From an uncultured Pelagibacteraceae bacterium (GTDB lineage Bacteria; Pseudomonadota; Alphaproteobacteria; Pelagibacterales; Pelagibacteraceae): 43,982 nucleotides of DNA. This document shows positions 16,301 through 25,333 of the stretch, piece by piece. The stretch covers positions 1-43,982 of the forward strand of contig CACASB010000006.1 of assembly GCA_902535155.1 (NCBI GenBank), given 5' to 3'. Position numbers and translations under genes: made by a program. How positions within the stretch are numbered: the first letter of the stretch is position 1; each line of letters starts with the position of its first letter. The notes beneath the pieces were generated by a model, which saw nothing but the letters and a program-made list of their open reading frames with translations, was not told where the DNA came from and ran no database searches.

Positions 16301-18697
16301 ATGGAATTTAAAAAAATTCAATTAAATGGTTTCAAATCATTTGCTGATAAAACTGATCTATTAATAGAAGATGGACTTACAGGTATTGTTGGACCTAATG
16401 GTTGTGGAAAATCTAACATTGTAGAGTCATTAAGATGGTGTATGGGCGAAACATCTGCAAAAAGCATGAGAGGTTCGGGAATGGAAGATGTTATATTCTC
16501 TGGTACTTCAAACAAACCATCAAAAAATATTGCAGAAGTAACTTTAAATTTACTAAACAATGATAATGAGGGTCCTTATCAATACAGAAATATTTCTAAT
16601 ATAGAAATAAAAAGAAAAATAGAAAAGGACAAAGGATCAAAATTTTCGATAAATGGTAAAGAAGTACGAGCAAAAGATGCTCAGATGTTTTTTGCTGACT
16701 TATCGACAGGTGCTCATTCACCTTCGCTAATAAGCCAAGGAAGAATAGGCTCATTAGTAACCGCAAAGCCAAATGATAGAAGAGCTATCTTAGAGGAGGC
16801 TGCAGGTATTGCTGGCCTACATGCAAGAAGACATGAGGCTGAAATTAGATTGAACGCGGCTGAAAATAATCTCAAAAGAGCAGACGAGTTAAGAAGACAA
16901 CAAGAAAAACAATTAGCCAATTTACAAAAACAAGCAGTAGAGGCCAATAAATATAAAGTAATATCAAATGAAATAAAAAAAATTGAGGCAGGTCTATATT
17001 ATCTCAAGCTTCAAGAAATTGATAAAGAGATAAAACTTGAAAAAGAAATTAATGAGGATTCGGATAAGGAATTCAATAAATTCAATAGCGAAATAGAAGA
17101 TTTAAAAAATAAAATTCAATATGAATTGGATAAAATTGACCCTATTAAACAAAAGAATTTTGAAAATCTTTCAAAAATACAAAGGTTAAATTTAGAATTA
17201 AAAAGCTTAGATGAAGAAAATATTAGAATACAAGATGAAATAGAAAAACTTAATGAAAATCTTAACATTCTAGATCAAGATAAAGATCGAGAAAAAAGTG
17301 TTATAATTGATGCAAACTCTAATGAGAAAAGAATAAAAGAAGAAAAAAAAGATTTAATTGAAATAGACTCTAAATATTACGAAACCGAAAAACAATCTTC
17401 AATGGATTTAAAAAATTTTAAGGATAAATTGAATGTAGAATTAGGCTCAATTAAAAATTTAATTATCTCAAATAAAAATAACGATGCAATAATTGCCTTA
17501 GAAAACTTTGAAAAAATAATCGATGAATACTGTGAAGTATATAGCAAAAATCAAAATATCAAAAAAGAGTCTGTAAAAAGATCTGAGAGGATACAAAATA
17601 TTGATCAAGAAATTGAAAGTTGGAAAAATCTTTTAAATAAATCAGAAATTACAATCAGTAAATTAGAAGACAGAAAAAGTAAAACACTTGAACAATTAGA
17701 AGGGCTTGAGGCTAAACCAAAAGATCAAGCAGAAAAAAAAGGTCAGCTAAATGAAAATTTGAGGTTATCAAATTTAGACAAAGAACAAAATGAAGTTGTT
17801 ATAAAAGAAAGTGAAGATAAATTATCTATTCTGAGTAATAATCTAAATGATGTTAAAGAAAACTCTATTGAAATAAGAGAGAGAAAGGCTAGTTCATCTG
17901 CAACAATTGATGGATTAAATAAAAGAAGATTAGACCTACTTGAGAGAATAGAAAATGAACTCAATTTAAATGAAAACAATATTCTTGAATTCTCAAATTT
18001 AGAATTAAATGACGAGTTTCCTGATGCCTTAACACAAGAAGAACTGCTCGATAAAAAAAAAAGAGAGAGAGATAAATTGGGATCTGTTAACTTAAGAGCA
18101 GATGAAGAAACTAATAAATATCAAGATGAAATAAAAAAAATGGAAAAAGATAGATCAGATTTAGTGACTGCAATCACAAAATTAAAAGAGAGCATTAATG
18201 AATTAAACCAGAAAGGGAGAGAAAAGCTTATCGAAGCTTTTGAGAGGGTTAATAGAAAATTTAATGAAGTGTATACAAAACTTTTTAATGGTGGCAGTGC
18301 AAAATTAGAATTGATTGACTCTGATGATCCACTTGACGCAGGTTTAGAGATGCTTGTAAGTCCTCCAGGAAAAAGATTACAATCAATAACTTTATTGTCA
18401 GGTGGTGAACAAGCATTGACAGCCTTATCTTTAATTTTCGCAGTTTTTCTTACGAACCCGGCTCCGATTTGTGTTTTAGATGAAGTTGATGCTCCTTTAG
18501 ACGATGCTAACGTTACAAGATTTTGTAATTTGCTAGAGGAGCTTACAAAAATTACAAAAACGAAATTTGTTATTGTTACACACCATGCTTTGACAATGTC
18601 GAAAATGAACCGTCTATATGGTGTTACAATGCCTGAGAAAGGTATTAGCCAACTTGTTGCGGTTGACTTAGAGAAAGCCGAGAGCATGGTCGCTTAA
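16301..18697 (+). CDS. smc: Chromosome segregation ATPase SMC, short form without a recognisable hinge
   Basis: Structural-maintenance-of-chromosomes ATPase that organises DNA. The N-terminal head has Walker A GPNGCGKS (31-38) and the Q-loop/AAGIAGL region (about 142-175). The C-terminal head has the signature LSGGEQALTALSL (about 697-709), Walker B ICVLDEVDAPLDD (about 720-732) and the His of IVTHH (about 757). Between them lies about 470 residues of heptad-like Lys/Glu-rich coiled coil. Typical bacterial SMCs are about 1,150-1,200 residues with a ~130-residue glycine-bearing hinge; no such domain is seen here, only a short segment near 370-425. The frame is unbroken, so this is not a visible frameshift product. 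Confidence 0.9.
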   Translation: MEFKKIQLNGFKSFADKTDLLIEDGLTGIVGPNGCGKSNIVESLRWCMGETSAKSMRGSGMEDVIFSGTSNKPSKNIAEVTLNLLNNDNEGPYQYRNISNIEIKRKIEKDKGSKFSINGKEVRAKDAQMFFADLSTGAHSPSLISQGRIGSLVTAKPNDRRAILEEAAGIAGLHARRHEAEIRLNAAENNLKRADELRRQQEKQLANLQKQAVEANKYKVISNEIKKIEAGLYYLKLQEIDKEIKLEKEINEDSDKEFNKFNSEIEDLKNKIQYELDKIDPIKQKNFENLSKIQRLNLELKSLDEENIRIQDEIEKLNENLNILDQDKDREKSVIIDANSNEKRIKEEKKDLIEIDSKYYETEKQSSMDLKNFKDKLNVELGSIKNLIISNKNNDAIIALENFEKIIDEYCEVYSKNQNIKKESVKRSERIQNIDQEIESWKNLLNKSEITISKLEDRKSKTLEQLEGLEAKPKDQAEKKGQLNENLRLSNLDKEQNEVVIKESEDKLSILSNNLNDVKENSIEIRERKASSSATIDGLNKRRLDLLERIENELNLNENNILEFSNLELNDEFPDALTQEELLDKKKRERDKLGSVNLRADEETNKYQDEIKKMEKDRSDLVTAITKLKESINELNQKGREKLIEAFERVNRKFNEVYTKLFNGGSAKLELIDSDDPLDAGLEMLVSPPGKRLQSITLLSGGEQALTALSLIFAVFLTNPAPICVLDEVDAPLDDANVTRFCNLLEELTKITKTKFVIVTHHALTMSKMNRLYGVTMPEKGISQLVAVDLEKAESMVA

Positions 18698-18967
18698 ATG
18701 AGAAGAGATGAAGATTTAAAAGTTCGCCTTAAAATTGCAAAAAAAAAAATTGCCTATGATAAAGAGCCACCTTCACAGTCAAACTTAGGACAGGCTTTTA
18801 AAATGAGTACTGAACTTGTTTCTGCTGTACTAATTGGGACAATTATTGGGTTTATTTTAGACACTTGGTTTGATACTAAACCATGGTTAATAATAATATT
18901 TTTTTTTGTGGGTGTTGTAGCAGGTATAACCAATGTTATTAGATCTGCAAAAAAAATACAAAAGTAA
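18698..18967 (+). CDS. atpI: ATP synthase accessory protein AtpI/AtpZ-like
   Basis: Small membrane protein of the AtpI/AtpZ (F0F1 ATPase-associated) type, thought to help c-ring assembly or ion supply. The 89-residue product has a basic soluble N-terminus and two membrane segments (about 35-55 and 60-82) containing GTIIGFILDTWFDTKPW, which matches the family's conserved GxxxGxxxDxWxxTxPW pattern. It begins directly after the smc stop and 5 nt before atpB, at the head of the F0 operon. Confidence 0.88.
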   Translation: MRRDEDLKVRLKIAKKKIAYDKEPPSQSNLGQAFKMSTELVSAVLIGTIIGFILDTWFDTKPWLIIIFFFVGVVAGITNVIRSAKKIQK

Positions 18968-18972
18968 AATAT

Positions 18973-19707
18973 ATGGCTGCAAATCCAATGTACCAATTCA
19001 ATGTCTATAGAATTGGACCTGAAATAAAAATAGGTGAAGTCGATATATCTTTCACCAATGCAAGTTTATTTATGGTTATTAGTGCATTGGCCATTCTGAT
19101 TGTATTTAATCTCGGCTCTAAAAAAAAATCACTAATACCTGATAAAATTCAATTGTTATCCGAACTTAGTTACTCTTTTGTATCAAAAATGATTAATGAT
19201 ACAGCAGGTGCAAAGGGGAAGCCTTATTTCTCTTTTATATTTTCGTTATTCATGTTTGTATTATTTTGCAATATGTTTGGGATGATACCTTATTCATTTA
19301 CTGTAACTAGTCATATTATAGTTACTTTTGTTTTAGCGGCCTTTATATTTATAGGTGTAACTATTATTGGTTTTTTAAAACATGGCTTAGGATACTTAAA
19401 GCTATTTGTGCCTAGCGGTGTACCGATTATTCTTTTACCCTTAATAGTTGTCATAGAAATAATATCTTACCTAAGTAGACCAATTAGTTTGTCAGTTAGA
19501 TTATTTGCTAATATGATGGCCGGTCACACAATGATGAAGGTGTTTGGGGGTTTTGTAGTAAGTCTTGGTTTAGTGGGAGGTTGGCTTCCATTAGGCTTTT
19601 CTGTTGCATTAACAGGTTTGGAAATATTGGTTGCTTTTCTTCAAGCTTATGTTTTTGCAATTTTAACATGTATCTATTTAAATGATGCATTAAATTTACA
19701 CCATTAA
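18973..19707 (+). CDS. atpB: F0F1 ATP synthase subunit a
   Basis: Forms the proton half-channels beside the c-ring. The 244-residue product has five to six hydrophobic helices and the essential Arg in the conserved SLSVRLFANMMAGH motif, followed by GLEILVAFLQAYVFAILTCIYLNDAL, the final helix with conserved polar residues. Second gene of the atpI-B-E-b'-b cluster. F0 genes separate from F1 genes are typical of alphaproteobacteria; no F1 genes are in this window. Confidence 0.97.
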   Translation: MAANPMYQFNVYRIGPEIKIGEVDISFTNASLFMVISALAILIVFNLGSKKKSLIPDKIQLLSELSYSFVSKMINDTAGAKGKPYFSFIFSLFMFVLFCNMFGMIPYSFTVTSHIIVTFVLAAFIFIGVTIIGFLKHGLGYLKLFVPSGVPIILLPLIVVIEIISYLSRPISLSVRLFANMMAGHTMMKVFGGFVVSLGLVGGWLPLGFSVALTGLEILVAFLQAYVFAILTCIYLNDALNLHH

Positions 19708-19708
19708 A

Positions 19709-19715
19709 AAGGAGG
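19709..19715 (+). promoter_or_regulatory. Strong Shine-Dalgarno for atpE
   Basis: AAGGAGG, a full match to the 16S anti-SD core, stands 5 nt before ATG 19721. Most starts in this window lack any obvious SD, so this one stands out. It fits the need for about 8-15 copies of subunit c per complex against one subunit a. Confidence 0.85.
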
Positions 19716-19720
19716 AGAAT

Positions 19721-19948
19721 ATGGAACTAGAAGCAGCAAAAATGATAGGAGCAGGTCTTGCAGCTATTGCACTGGCTGGTGCTGGAGTAGGTATCGGAAT
19801 TATTTTTGGTAACTATTTATCTGGTGCAATGAGAAATCCGTCTGCGGCGCAAAAACAGTTTCCTAATTTACTATTAGGTTTCGCTTTAGCTGAAGCTACA
19901 GGGCTTTTTGGACTTGTTGTTGCATTGATTATTTTATTTGCATTTTAA
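19721..19948 (+). CDS. atpE: F0F1 ATP synthase subunit c
   Basis: Proteolipid that forms the rotating proton-carrying ring. The 75-residue hairpin has two hydrophobic helices joined by the polar loop NPSAAQKQFPN, a Gly/Ala-rich first helix (GAGLAAIALAGAGVGIGIIFG) and the ion-binding Glu in the second helix (LGFALAEATGLFG). No extra polar Na+-site ligands are obvious, which suggests a proton-type ring. An unusually strong SD precedes it. It lies 13 nt after atpB. Confidence 0.97.
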   Translation: MELEAAKMIGAGLAAIALAGAGVGIGIIFGNYLSGAMRNPSAAQKQFPNLLLGFALAEATGLFGLVVALIILFAF

Positions 19949-19956
19949 ATTAAATA

Positions 19957-20529
19957 GTGAAAAAAATAATAATTTACTTGTATGCACTTTTTAGCTTTAA
20001 TAAAATTGCTATAAGTGCTGAGACTGGGGGTATGCCCCAATTAAACCCGGAGTTTTGGTATTCCCAAATATTTTGGTTAACCATTACCTTTGGGATTTTA
20101 TTAATTATATTATCTAAATTTATACTACCAAAAATAAGGAATAATTTAGAGACTAGAAAATCACAAATAATGGAAAATATTGAGATTGCAGATAACCAAA
20201 AAACAAGCAGTGAAAAAAATCTAAAAGAATATGATAAAATAATATTTGATGCTAAAGAAAATGCCAAAAAAACTTTTAATTTGGCAAAAGAGAAAATTCA
20301 ATTAGATTTAAGTAAAGAAAGAGAAAAGATAGAAAACGAACTTAATTCTGAAATTGATGATATTGAAAATGAGATAAAAGATCTAAAAAAATCATCTCCA
20401 GAAAAAATAAACATAATTGCCGTTGATACTGCAGCTGAAATCATTCAAAAATTAATTGGAGTAGAGGCAAATAAAAGTAATGTTTCGGCAATTGTTAATG
20501 AACAAATCAAACTTATGAAGGATAAATAA
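19957..20529 (+). CDS. F0F1 ATP synthase subunit b'
   Basis: One of two non-identical peripheral stalk subunits, as in alphaproteobacteria and cyanobacteria. Read from GTG 19957 the 190-residue product begins with a signal-peptide-like stretch (KK, hydrophobic core, AISA before E22), then GGMPQLNPEFWYSQIFWLT and the membrane anchor, then a long Lys/Glu coiled coil. A shorter start at ATG 20032 (MPQLNPEF) would give 165 residues, close to the 166 of the neighbouring b subunit. The GTG form is preferred because the basic-hydrophobic-AxA pattern is unlikely by chance, but the start is uncertain. It shares a base with the next gene. Confidence 0.88.
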   Translation: MKKIIIYLYALFSFNKIAISAETGGMPQLNPEFWYSQIFWLTITFGILLIILSKFILPKIRNNLETRKSQIMENIEIADNQKTSSEKNLKEYDKIIFDAKENAKKTFNLAKEKIQLDLSKEREKIENELNSEIDDIENEIKDLKKSSPEKINIIAVDTAAEIIQKLIGVEANKSNVSAIVNEQIKLMKDK

Positions 20530-21029
20530 TGGTTTTTGATGCAACTTTTTGGGTAGCAATATCTTTTATTATTTTTTTTGGAGTTTTAATTTATTTAAAA
20601 ATTCCATTAAAAATAAACGAAAGCCTAAATAAATTAATAGCCGACATAAAAAATGAGCTAAATGAAAGCGAAAAATTAAGGAAAGAAACGAAAGAATTTT
20701 TAGATCAATCTCAATCAAAACTTAATAGTGCTTCAGATGAAACAAGCATTATAATGGAAAATGCTAAGAAAGACGCTGACGCTATGGTTCAACAAATGAA
20801 AGAAAAATTTAACAAAACTGTAGAAATTAAAAAAAGATTGACAGAGGAAAAAATTACTCAAATGAAGGAGCAGGCAATAAAAGAAATAAAAAATACGTCT
20901 ATAGACATTGCGGTCACTTCGGTTGAAAAAATAATAAAAAATACAATAGATAAGTCGAAATTAGATAATATTTTCCAGAAAAATATTGATGAAAGTAAAG
21001 AAGCTTTAAAAAAATTAAAATCTAACTAA
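20529..21029 (+). CDS. atpF: F0F1 ATP synthase subunit b
   Basis: Second peripheral stalk subunit holding F1 against the a subunit. The 166-residue product has the N-terminal DATFWVAISFIIFFGVLIYL anchor (about 4-23) and a long charged coiled coil with the b-type NAKKDADAMVQQMKE segment. Last gene of the F0 cluster. crtI follows on the same strand after 43 nt. Confidence 0.93.
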   Translation: MVFDATFWVAISFIIFFGVLIYLKIPLKINESLNKLIADIKNELNESEKLRKETKEFLDQSQSKLNSASDETSIIMENAKKDADAMVQQMKEKFNKTVEIKKRLTEEKITQMKEQAIKEIKNTSIDIAVTSVEKIIKNTIDKSKLDNIFQKNIDESKEALKKLKSN

Positions 21030-21072
21030 ATATTTTCTTACTTTCGAATTTAAAAAAATATAAATTGATTAT

Positions 21073-22530
21073 ATGAAAACTGTAATAGTTGGATCAGGAT
21101 TTGGTGGATTATCAGCTGCTTTAAGACTTAGAGCTAAAGGGCATGATGTTACTTTAGTCGAGAAACATAAAGATTTAGGCGGTAGAGCAAGAGTTTTTGA
21201 AAAGAATGGTTTTAAATTTGATGCAGGGCCTACTGTAATTACAGCGCCTTATTTGATTAATGAATTATTTCAATTGTTTGGAAAAAAGGCAGAGGATTAT
21301 TTAAATATTAAACCATTACAAACTTGGTACCAATTTGTATTCGAGGATGGTTATAAATTTGATTATTCCGGGAATGAGGAAGAAATGAAGCGACAAATTT
21401 CAGAAGTCTCTAATGAAGACATTGGTGGCTATTTAGATCTCGTAAATTTTACTAAAAAAATTTTTGATAAAGGATATATGGAACTTTCCGATATACCTTT
21501 TAATAAACCTTTTTTTATGCTCAAACAAATTCCATCTCTGCTAAAACTAAAAAGTTATAAATCTGTTTACTCACTTGTTTCGTCATATGTCAAAAATGAA
21601 AAGCTAAGAAGGATATTTAGTATGCATCCGCTTTTGGTAGGAGGAAACCCTTTTACAACAACATCTATTTACGGATTAATATTATATCTGGAAAAAAAAT
21701 GGGGAATTCACTACTCCATGGGTGGCACAGGTAATATTGTTAAAGGGTTAGAAACTTTAATGATAGAAGAAAATATAAAAGTGATTAAAGGAGTAGAGGT
21801 CAAAAAAATTATTGAAGATAATAAAAATATTAAAGGTGTTGAATTAAATAATGGTGAAAAAATATTAGCAGATAATGTTGTTTGTAATGCTGATCCACCA
21901 GGAGTGTATGAAAAATTATTAAATCAAAAAAAAGGAAATTTATTTTTTAATTGGAAAAGAAATAGAATGGATTATTCGATGGGTTTGTTTGTTTATTATT
22001 TTGGAACAAATAAAGTTTATAGTGATGTAGAGCATCATACGATAAAATTTGGAAATAAGTATAAAGAACACCTTGATGATATATTTAATAAGAAAAAACT
22101 AAACGATGATATAAGTTATTATTTACATAGACCAACCGCTACAGATAAATCAATGGCTCCTGAAGGAAATGATTGTTTTTATGTTTTAGTACCAGTTCCA
22201 AATAATCAATCGAATATTGATTGGTCCATAGAGGGAGAAAAAATTAAAAAACTTGTTATAAGAAAAATGCAGAATGATTTATTGCCAGATCTTGAAAAAA
22301 ATATAGTAGAGGATTTTTATTTAACTCCTGATTATTTTGAAAATGATTTAAATACAAAATTTGGATCAGGTTTTTCAATCCAGCCAAAATTTACTCAATC
22401 TGCATACTTTCGTTTTCACAATAAGTCAGAAGTTTACAAAGGGTTATATTTCGTTGGTGCTGGTACTCACCCCGGCGCAGGAATACCTGGTGTACTATCT
22501 TCCGCTAAAGTATTAGATAAAATATTGTAA
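21073..22530 (+). CDS. crtI: Phytoene desaturase
   Basis: FAD-dependent enzyme that converts phytoene to lycopene in bacterial carotenoid synthesis. The 485-residue product begins TVIVGSGFGGLSAALRLRAKGH (dinucleotide fold) followed by DLGGRARVFEKNGFKFDAGPT, and ends with the CrtI signature FVGAGTHPGAGIPGVLSSAKV. First gene of crtI-crtB-crtY-blh; its stop shares a base with the crtB start. The 43 bp upstream contain TATAAA at 21059-21064, a weak -10 candidate with no convincing -35, so read-through from the F0 operon is possible. Confidence 0.95.
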   Translation: MKTVIVGSGFGGLSAALRLRAKGHDVTLVEKHKDLGGRARVFEKNGFKFDAGPTVITAPYLINELFQLFGKKAEDYLNIKPLQTWYQFVFEDGYKFDYSGNEEEMKRQISEVSNEDIGGYLDLVNFTKKIFDKGYMELSDIPFNKPFFMLKQIPSLLKLKSYKSVYSLVSSYVKNEKLRRIFSMHPLLVGGNPFTTTSIYGLILYLEKKWGIHYSMGGTGNIVKGLETLMIEENIKVIKGVEVKKIIEDNKNIKGVELNNGEKILADNVVCNADPPGVYEKLLNQKKGNLFFNWKRNRMDYSMGLFVYYFGTNKVYSDVEHHTIKFGNKYKEHLDDIFNKKKLNDDISYYLHRPTATDKSMAPEGNDCFYVLVPVPNNQSNIDWSIEGEKIKKLVIRKMQNDLLPDLEKNIVEDFYLTPDYFENDLNTKFGSGFSIQPKFTQSAYFRFHNKSEVYKGLYFVGAGTHPGAGIPGVLSSAKVLDKIL

Positions 22531-23378
22531 TGTCAAATAACCTAATCTCGACACATGCGAAATCGTTTAGTTGGGCAGGTTTTTTTTTAACTAAACAAAC
22601 GTTCAAAAATGGATCAAGTCTTTATGACTTTTGTCGAACTTTAGATGACATAGCAGATGAAAACACATCTTTAGGCTCAAAAAAACGAAAATTTAATAAA
22701 ATGAAAAAAGATTTCATTGAAAGAAACTTTGAAAATATTTTAATTAAAAATATTGATAATCTTATTAAGAAATTTAATATTTCAGAAAAAGTAGTTCTTG
22801 ATCTTTTTGATGGTATTGAATCTGACATTAAAGAAAATATTGAATTTAAAACAAAGAGGGAGTTACTTTTGTACTCATACAGAGTTGCTGGTACAGTAGG
22901 ACTAATGATGGCAAAAATATTAAAAGTAGATTCAAAAATTGCTCTTAGATCTGCAGTAGATCTTGGAATAGCAATGCAATTAACTAATATAGCTAGAGAC
23001 GTGGTAGAGGATAGTGATAGAAATAGAAAATATATAAATCATAATTTTATGAAAATAAAAGAGACATTAGGTATAGCTGAACTATTTTATAAAAGCTCTT
23101 TTAAATCTATAAAAGAAATTCCTCTTGTAAATAGATTTGCAATTTTGGTTGCTCGAAGAGTTTATAGGGAAATTGGAAATAATATAATAAAAAAAAAAAA
23201 TTTAATAAATTATAATAATTCTGGAAAAATTTTTGTTAACAAAATTGGTAAAATCAAACAGACAATATTTAGTATATTTGATTTATTCGTATTAATATTC
23301 TCTAAATCAGATATTCATTTAACTGATGAAGAGCATATGGAAATTAGTAAGGAAATCAATTTGAATGAAAGATTTTGA
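22530..23378 (+). CDS. crtB: Phytoene synthase
   Basis: Head-to-head condenses two geranylgeranyl diphosphates to phytoene. The 282-residue product has both Asp-rich Mg2+-diphosphate motifs: LDDIADE near residue 36 and NIARDVVEDSDRNRKYI in the second half, plus YRVAGTVGLMM between them. The GGPP synthase (crtE) that would supply substrate is not in the window. Its 3' end overlaps crtY by 14 nt. Confidence 0.95.
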   Translation: MSNNLISTHAKSFSWAGFFLTKQTFKNGSSLYDFCRTLDDIADENTSLGSKKRKFNKMKKDFIERNFENILIKNIDNLIKKFNISEKVVLDLFDGIESDIKENIEFKTKRELLLYSYRVAGTVGLMMAKILKVDSKIALRSAVDLGIAMQLTNIARDVVEDSDRNRKYINHNFMKIKETLGIAELFYKSSFKSIKEIPLVNRFAILVARRVYREIGNNIIKKKNLINYNNSGKIFVNKIGKIKQTIFSIFDLFVLIFSKSDIHLTDEEHMEISKEINLNERF

Positions 23379-24429
23379 TTACATTATTATTGGGGGCGGA
23401 TGCGCTGGTTTATCCCTTGCGTATGAATTAGATACTAGAAATAAGTTGAAAGATAAAACTCTTGCTATAATTGAAACGAGGAGCGGTTATAAAAGAGATA
23501 AGACTTGGTCATTTTGGAAAGTTATAGATCATAATTTTGAGGATTGTGTTATCAAAAGTTGGGATAATTTTTCAGTAAATACAGAAACAGGCCACCACGA
23601 AATTAAAAATAAAGACTACCCTTATCAAACTATTGATAGCGGCCTTTTTTATGAAAAAATTCTTAAACGAATAAGTTTAAATAAAAATATAAAATTTTAC
23701 AAAAATACAGAAAATCTTAATCTTCAAAACTCTTTAGTATTCAATAGCATTCCACCTAAAAGTGATAATGAGTTAAACCTTTGGCAACACTTTAAAGGTG
23801 TGGAAATAAAAACAGAAAAAAATATTTTTGATGATGAAATTTTCAATTTAATGGATTTTAATTGTGATCAAAGAAAAAATGTTCATTTTTTTTACACTCT
23901 TCCTTTTGCAAAAAATAAGGCATTAATTGAAACAACCTGGCTGTCTAAACTAAACAACAATACGTTAAATGATTACGACACTCAGCTTCAAGATTATATT
24001 AAAAATATTTTAAAGATTAAAAATTATGAAATTAGATACAAAGAGCAAGGAGCAATACCGTTGTTTTTTCCAAAATCTGAAAAAAAGAATAATACAATTA
24101 ATATAGGATCTGCTGGTGGTATGACAAGATTAAGCACAGGATATACCTTTTTTAATATTCAAGATCATTCAAGATATATAGTTAATCAAATTGAAAACAT
24201 TAGAAATGCAGAAATTTATGATATTGGAAGAAAATACCGATTTTTAGATAATATTTTTTTAAAAGTTTTAAATAGATACCCAGAAAAAATGCCAAGTATA
24301 TTCTTTAACATGTTTCAAGCACCTTCAGGATCAGTAATTAAATTTTTGTCGAATAAAAGTAATTTTTTAGATGACTTAACAGTAATCCTTAAAATGCCAA
24401 AGTGGTTATTTATAAAGAATATTTTTTAA
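23365..24429 (+). CDS. crtY: Lycopene beta-cyclase
   Basis: Cyclises both ends of lycopene to give beta-carotene. The 354-residue product starts with the FAD/NAD fold DYIIIGGGCAGLSLAYEL, has KTWSFW and IDSGLFYEKIL in the first third, and the GSAGGMTRLSTGYTFFNIQDHS block that is conserved in CrtY proteins near the C-terminal third. It starts inside the crtB end and is followed by blh after 4 nt, so beta-carotene production leads directly to retinal. Confidence 0.93.
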   Translation: MKDFDYIIIGGGCAGLSLAYELDTRNKLKDKTLAIIETRSGYKRDKTWSFWKVIDHNFEDCVIKSWDNFSVNTETGHHEIKNKDYPYQTIDSGLFYEKILKRISLNKNIKFYKNTENLNLQNSLVFNSIPPKSDNELNLWQHFKGVEIKTEKNIFDDEIFNLMDFNCDQRKNVHFFYTLPFAKNKALIETTWLSKLNNNTLNDYDTQLQDYIKNILKIKNYEIRYKEQGAIPLFFPKSEKKNNTINIGSAGGMTRLSTGYTFFNIQDHSRYIVNQIENIRNAEIYDIGRKYRFLDNIFLKVLNRYPEKMPSIFFNMFQAPSGSVIKFLSNKSNFLDDLTVILKMPKWLFIKNIF

Positions 24430-24433
24430 TATA

Positions 24434-25333
24434 ATGAGCAAAATTAATTATTATCATTCTTTAATTTTCTTTAATTTATGTATTTTTTTATCAGCATTTG
24501 AATTTTTAAGAAATGATGACCCTTTAATTGTTTGCTTATTTTTAATATTGAGTTTGGGTATATCACATGGTGCGCTTGATAATCTTAAAGGTACAAAACT
24601 TCTAAAAATTTATAACTATAGGTCCAACTTATTATTTTATGTTTCATATATTTTTGTCGGATTATCTGTAATTATATTTTGGCTTATATTCCCAAAATTA
24701 ATATTGATATTATTTTTGATAGTGGCAAGCTATCATTTTGGTAAAGAAGATTCAGAATTCATTAACAGCTCGTCTAATTTTGAATTGATATATTTCTTAA
24801 AAGGGAGTGTGATTATTGTAGCTCCATTAATTTTTCATAAATCCGAGACACTAGCTATTTTTGAATATTTAAATTTTGAAATCTCTGAAAGCTTTTTGAT
24901 AACTAATCTCTTTCTTTGGCCAATTTTAATATTAAGTTTTATTGCGAATATTTTAATCTCATTGAATAAAAATTTTGAGATAAAGTCTCTACTACTTATG
25001 GACTATATCTCAATTCTAATTTTAAATTTCTTTTTAAATCCTTTATTGGCTTTTACAATTTATTTTTGTTTTTTGCATTCAGCTAGACATTCATTTAAAC
25101 TGTCTAACGAACTTAACAAAAAATCACTAATAGAGGGTTTCAAGAAATTCACTTTAAAAGCAATACCTTTGACAATTATAACTGCTATTTTATTTGTAAT
25201 ATCTTTAATTATTTTAAAAAATTATTATGTATTAGATAATGCTGTATCGAAAAGTATATTTATTGGTTTGGCGTCTTTAACCTTTCCGCATATATTGCTT
25301 GAATATCTTTTAGAAAAAAATGAGAAAAAATGA
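24434..25333 (+). CDS. blh: Beta-carotene 15,15'-dioxygenase, Brp/Blh family
   Basis: Membrane enzyme that cleaves beta-carotene to two all-trans-retinals, the chromophore of proteorhodopsin. The 299-residue product is mostly hydrophobic helices. The Brp/Blh His positions are present in GISHGALDNLKG, VASYHFGKED, FLHSARHSF and FPHILLEYL, the expected iron ligands. No rhodopsin gene is in the window; its presence elsewhere is inferred. The end overlaps the ispH start by 14 nt. Confidence 0.93.
   Translation: MSKINYYHSLIFFNLCIFLSAFEFLRNDDPLIVCLFLILSLGISHGALDNLKGTKLLKIYNYRSNLLFYVSYIFVGLSVIIFWLIFPKLILILFLIVASYHFGKEDSEFINSSSNFELIYFLKGSVIIVAPLIFHKSETLAIFEYLNFEISESFLITNLFLWPILILSFIANILISLNKNFEIKSLLLMDYISILILNFFLNPLLAFTIYFCFLHSARHSFKLSNELNKKSLIEGFKKFTLKAIPLTIITAILFVISLIILKNYYVLDNAVSKSIFIGLASLTFPHILLEYLLEKNEKK

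Noticed and set aside
18121-18687. A 188-codon open frame antisense to the smc 3' end
   Set aside because: Ser/Phe/Ile-rich composition is that of an antisense shadow of AT-rich coding DNA; the sense strand encodes the conserved SMC signature and Walker B motifs.
21073-25333. A proteorhodopsin gene next to the retinal operon
   Set aside because: All frames between atpF and ispH are accounted for by crtI, crtB, crtY and blh; no seven-helix rhodopsin with a retinal Lys was found in the window.
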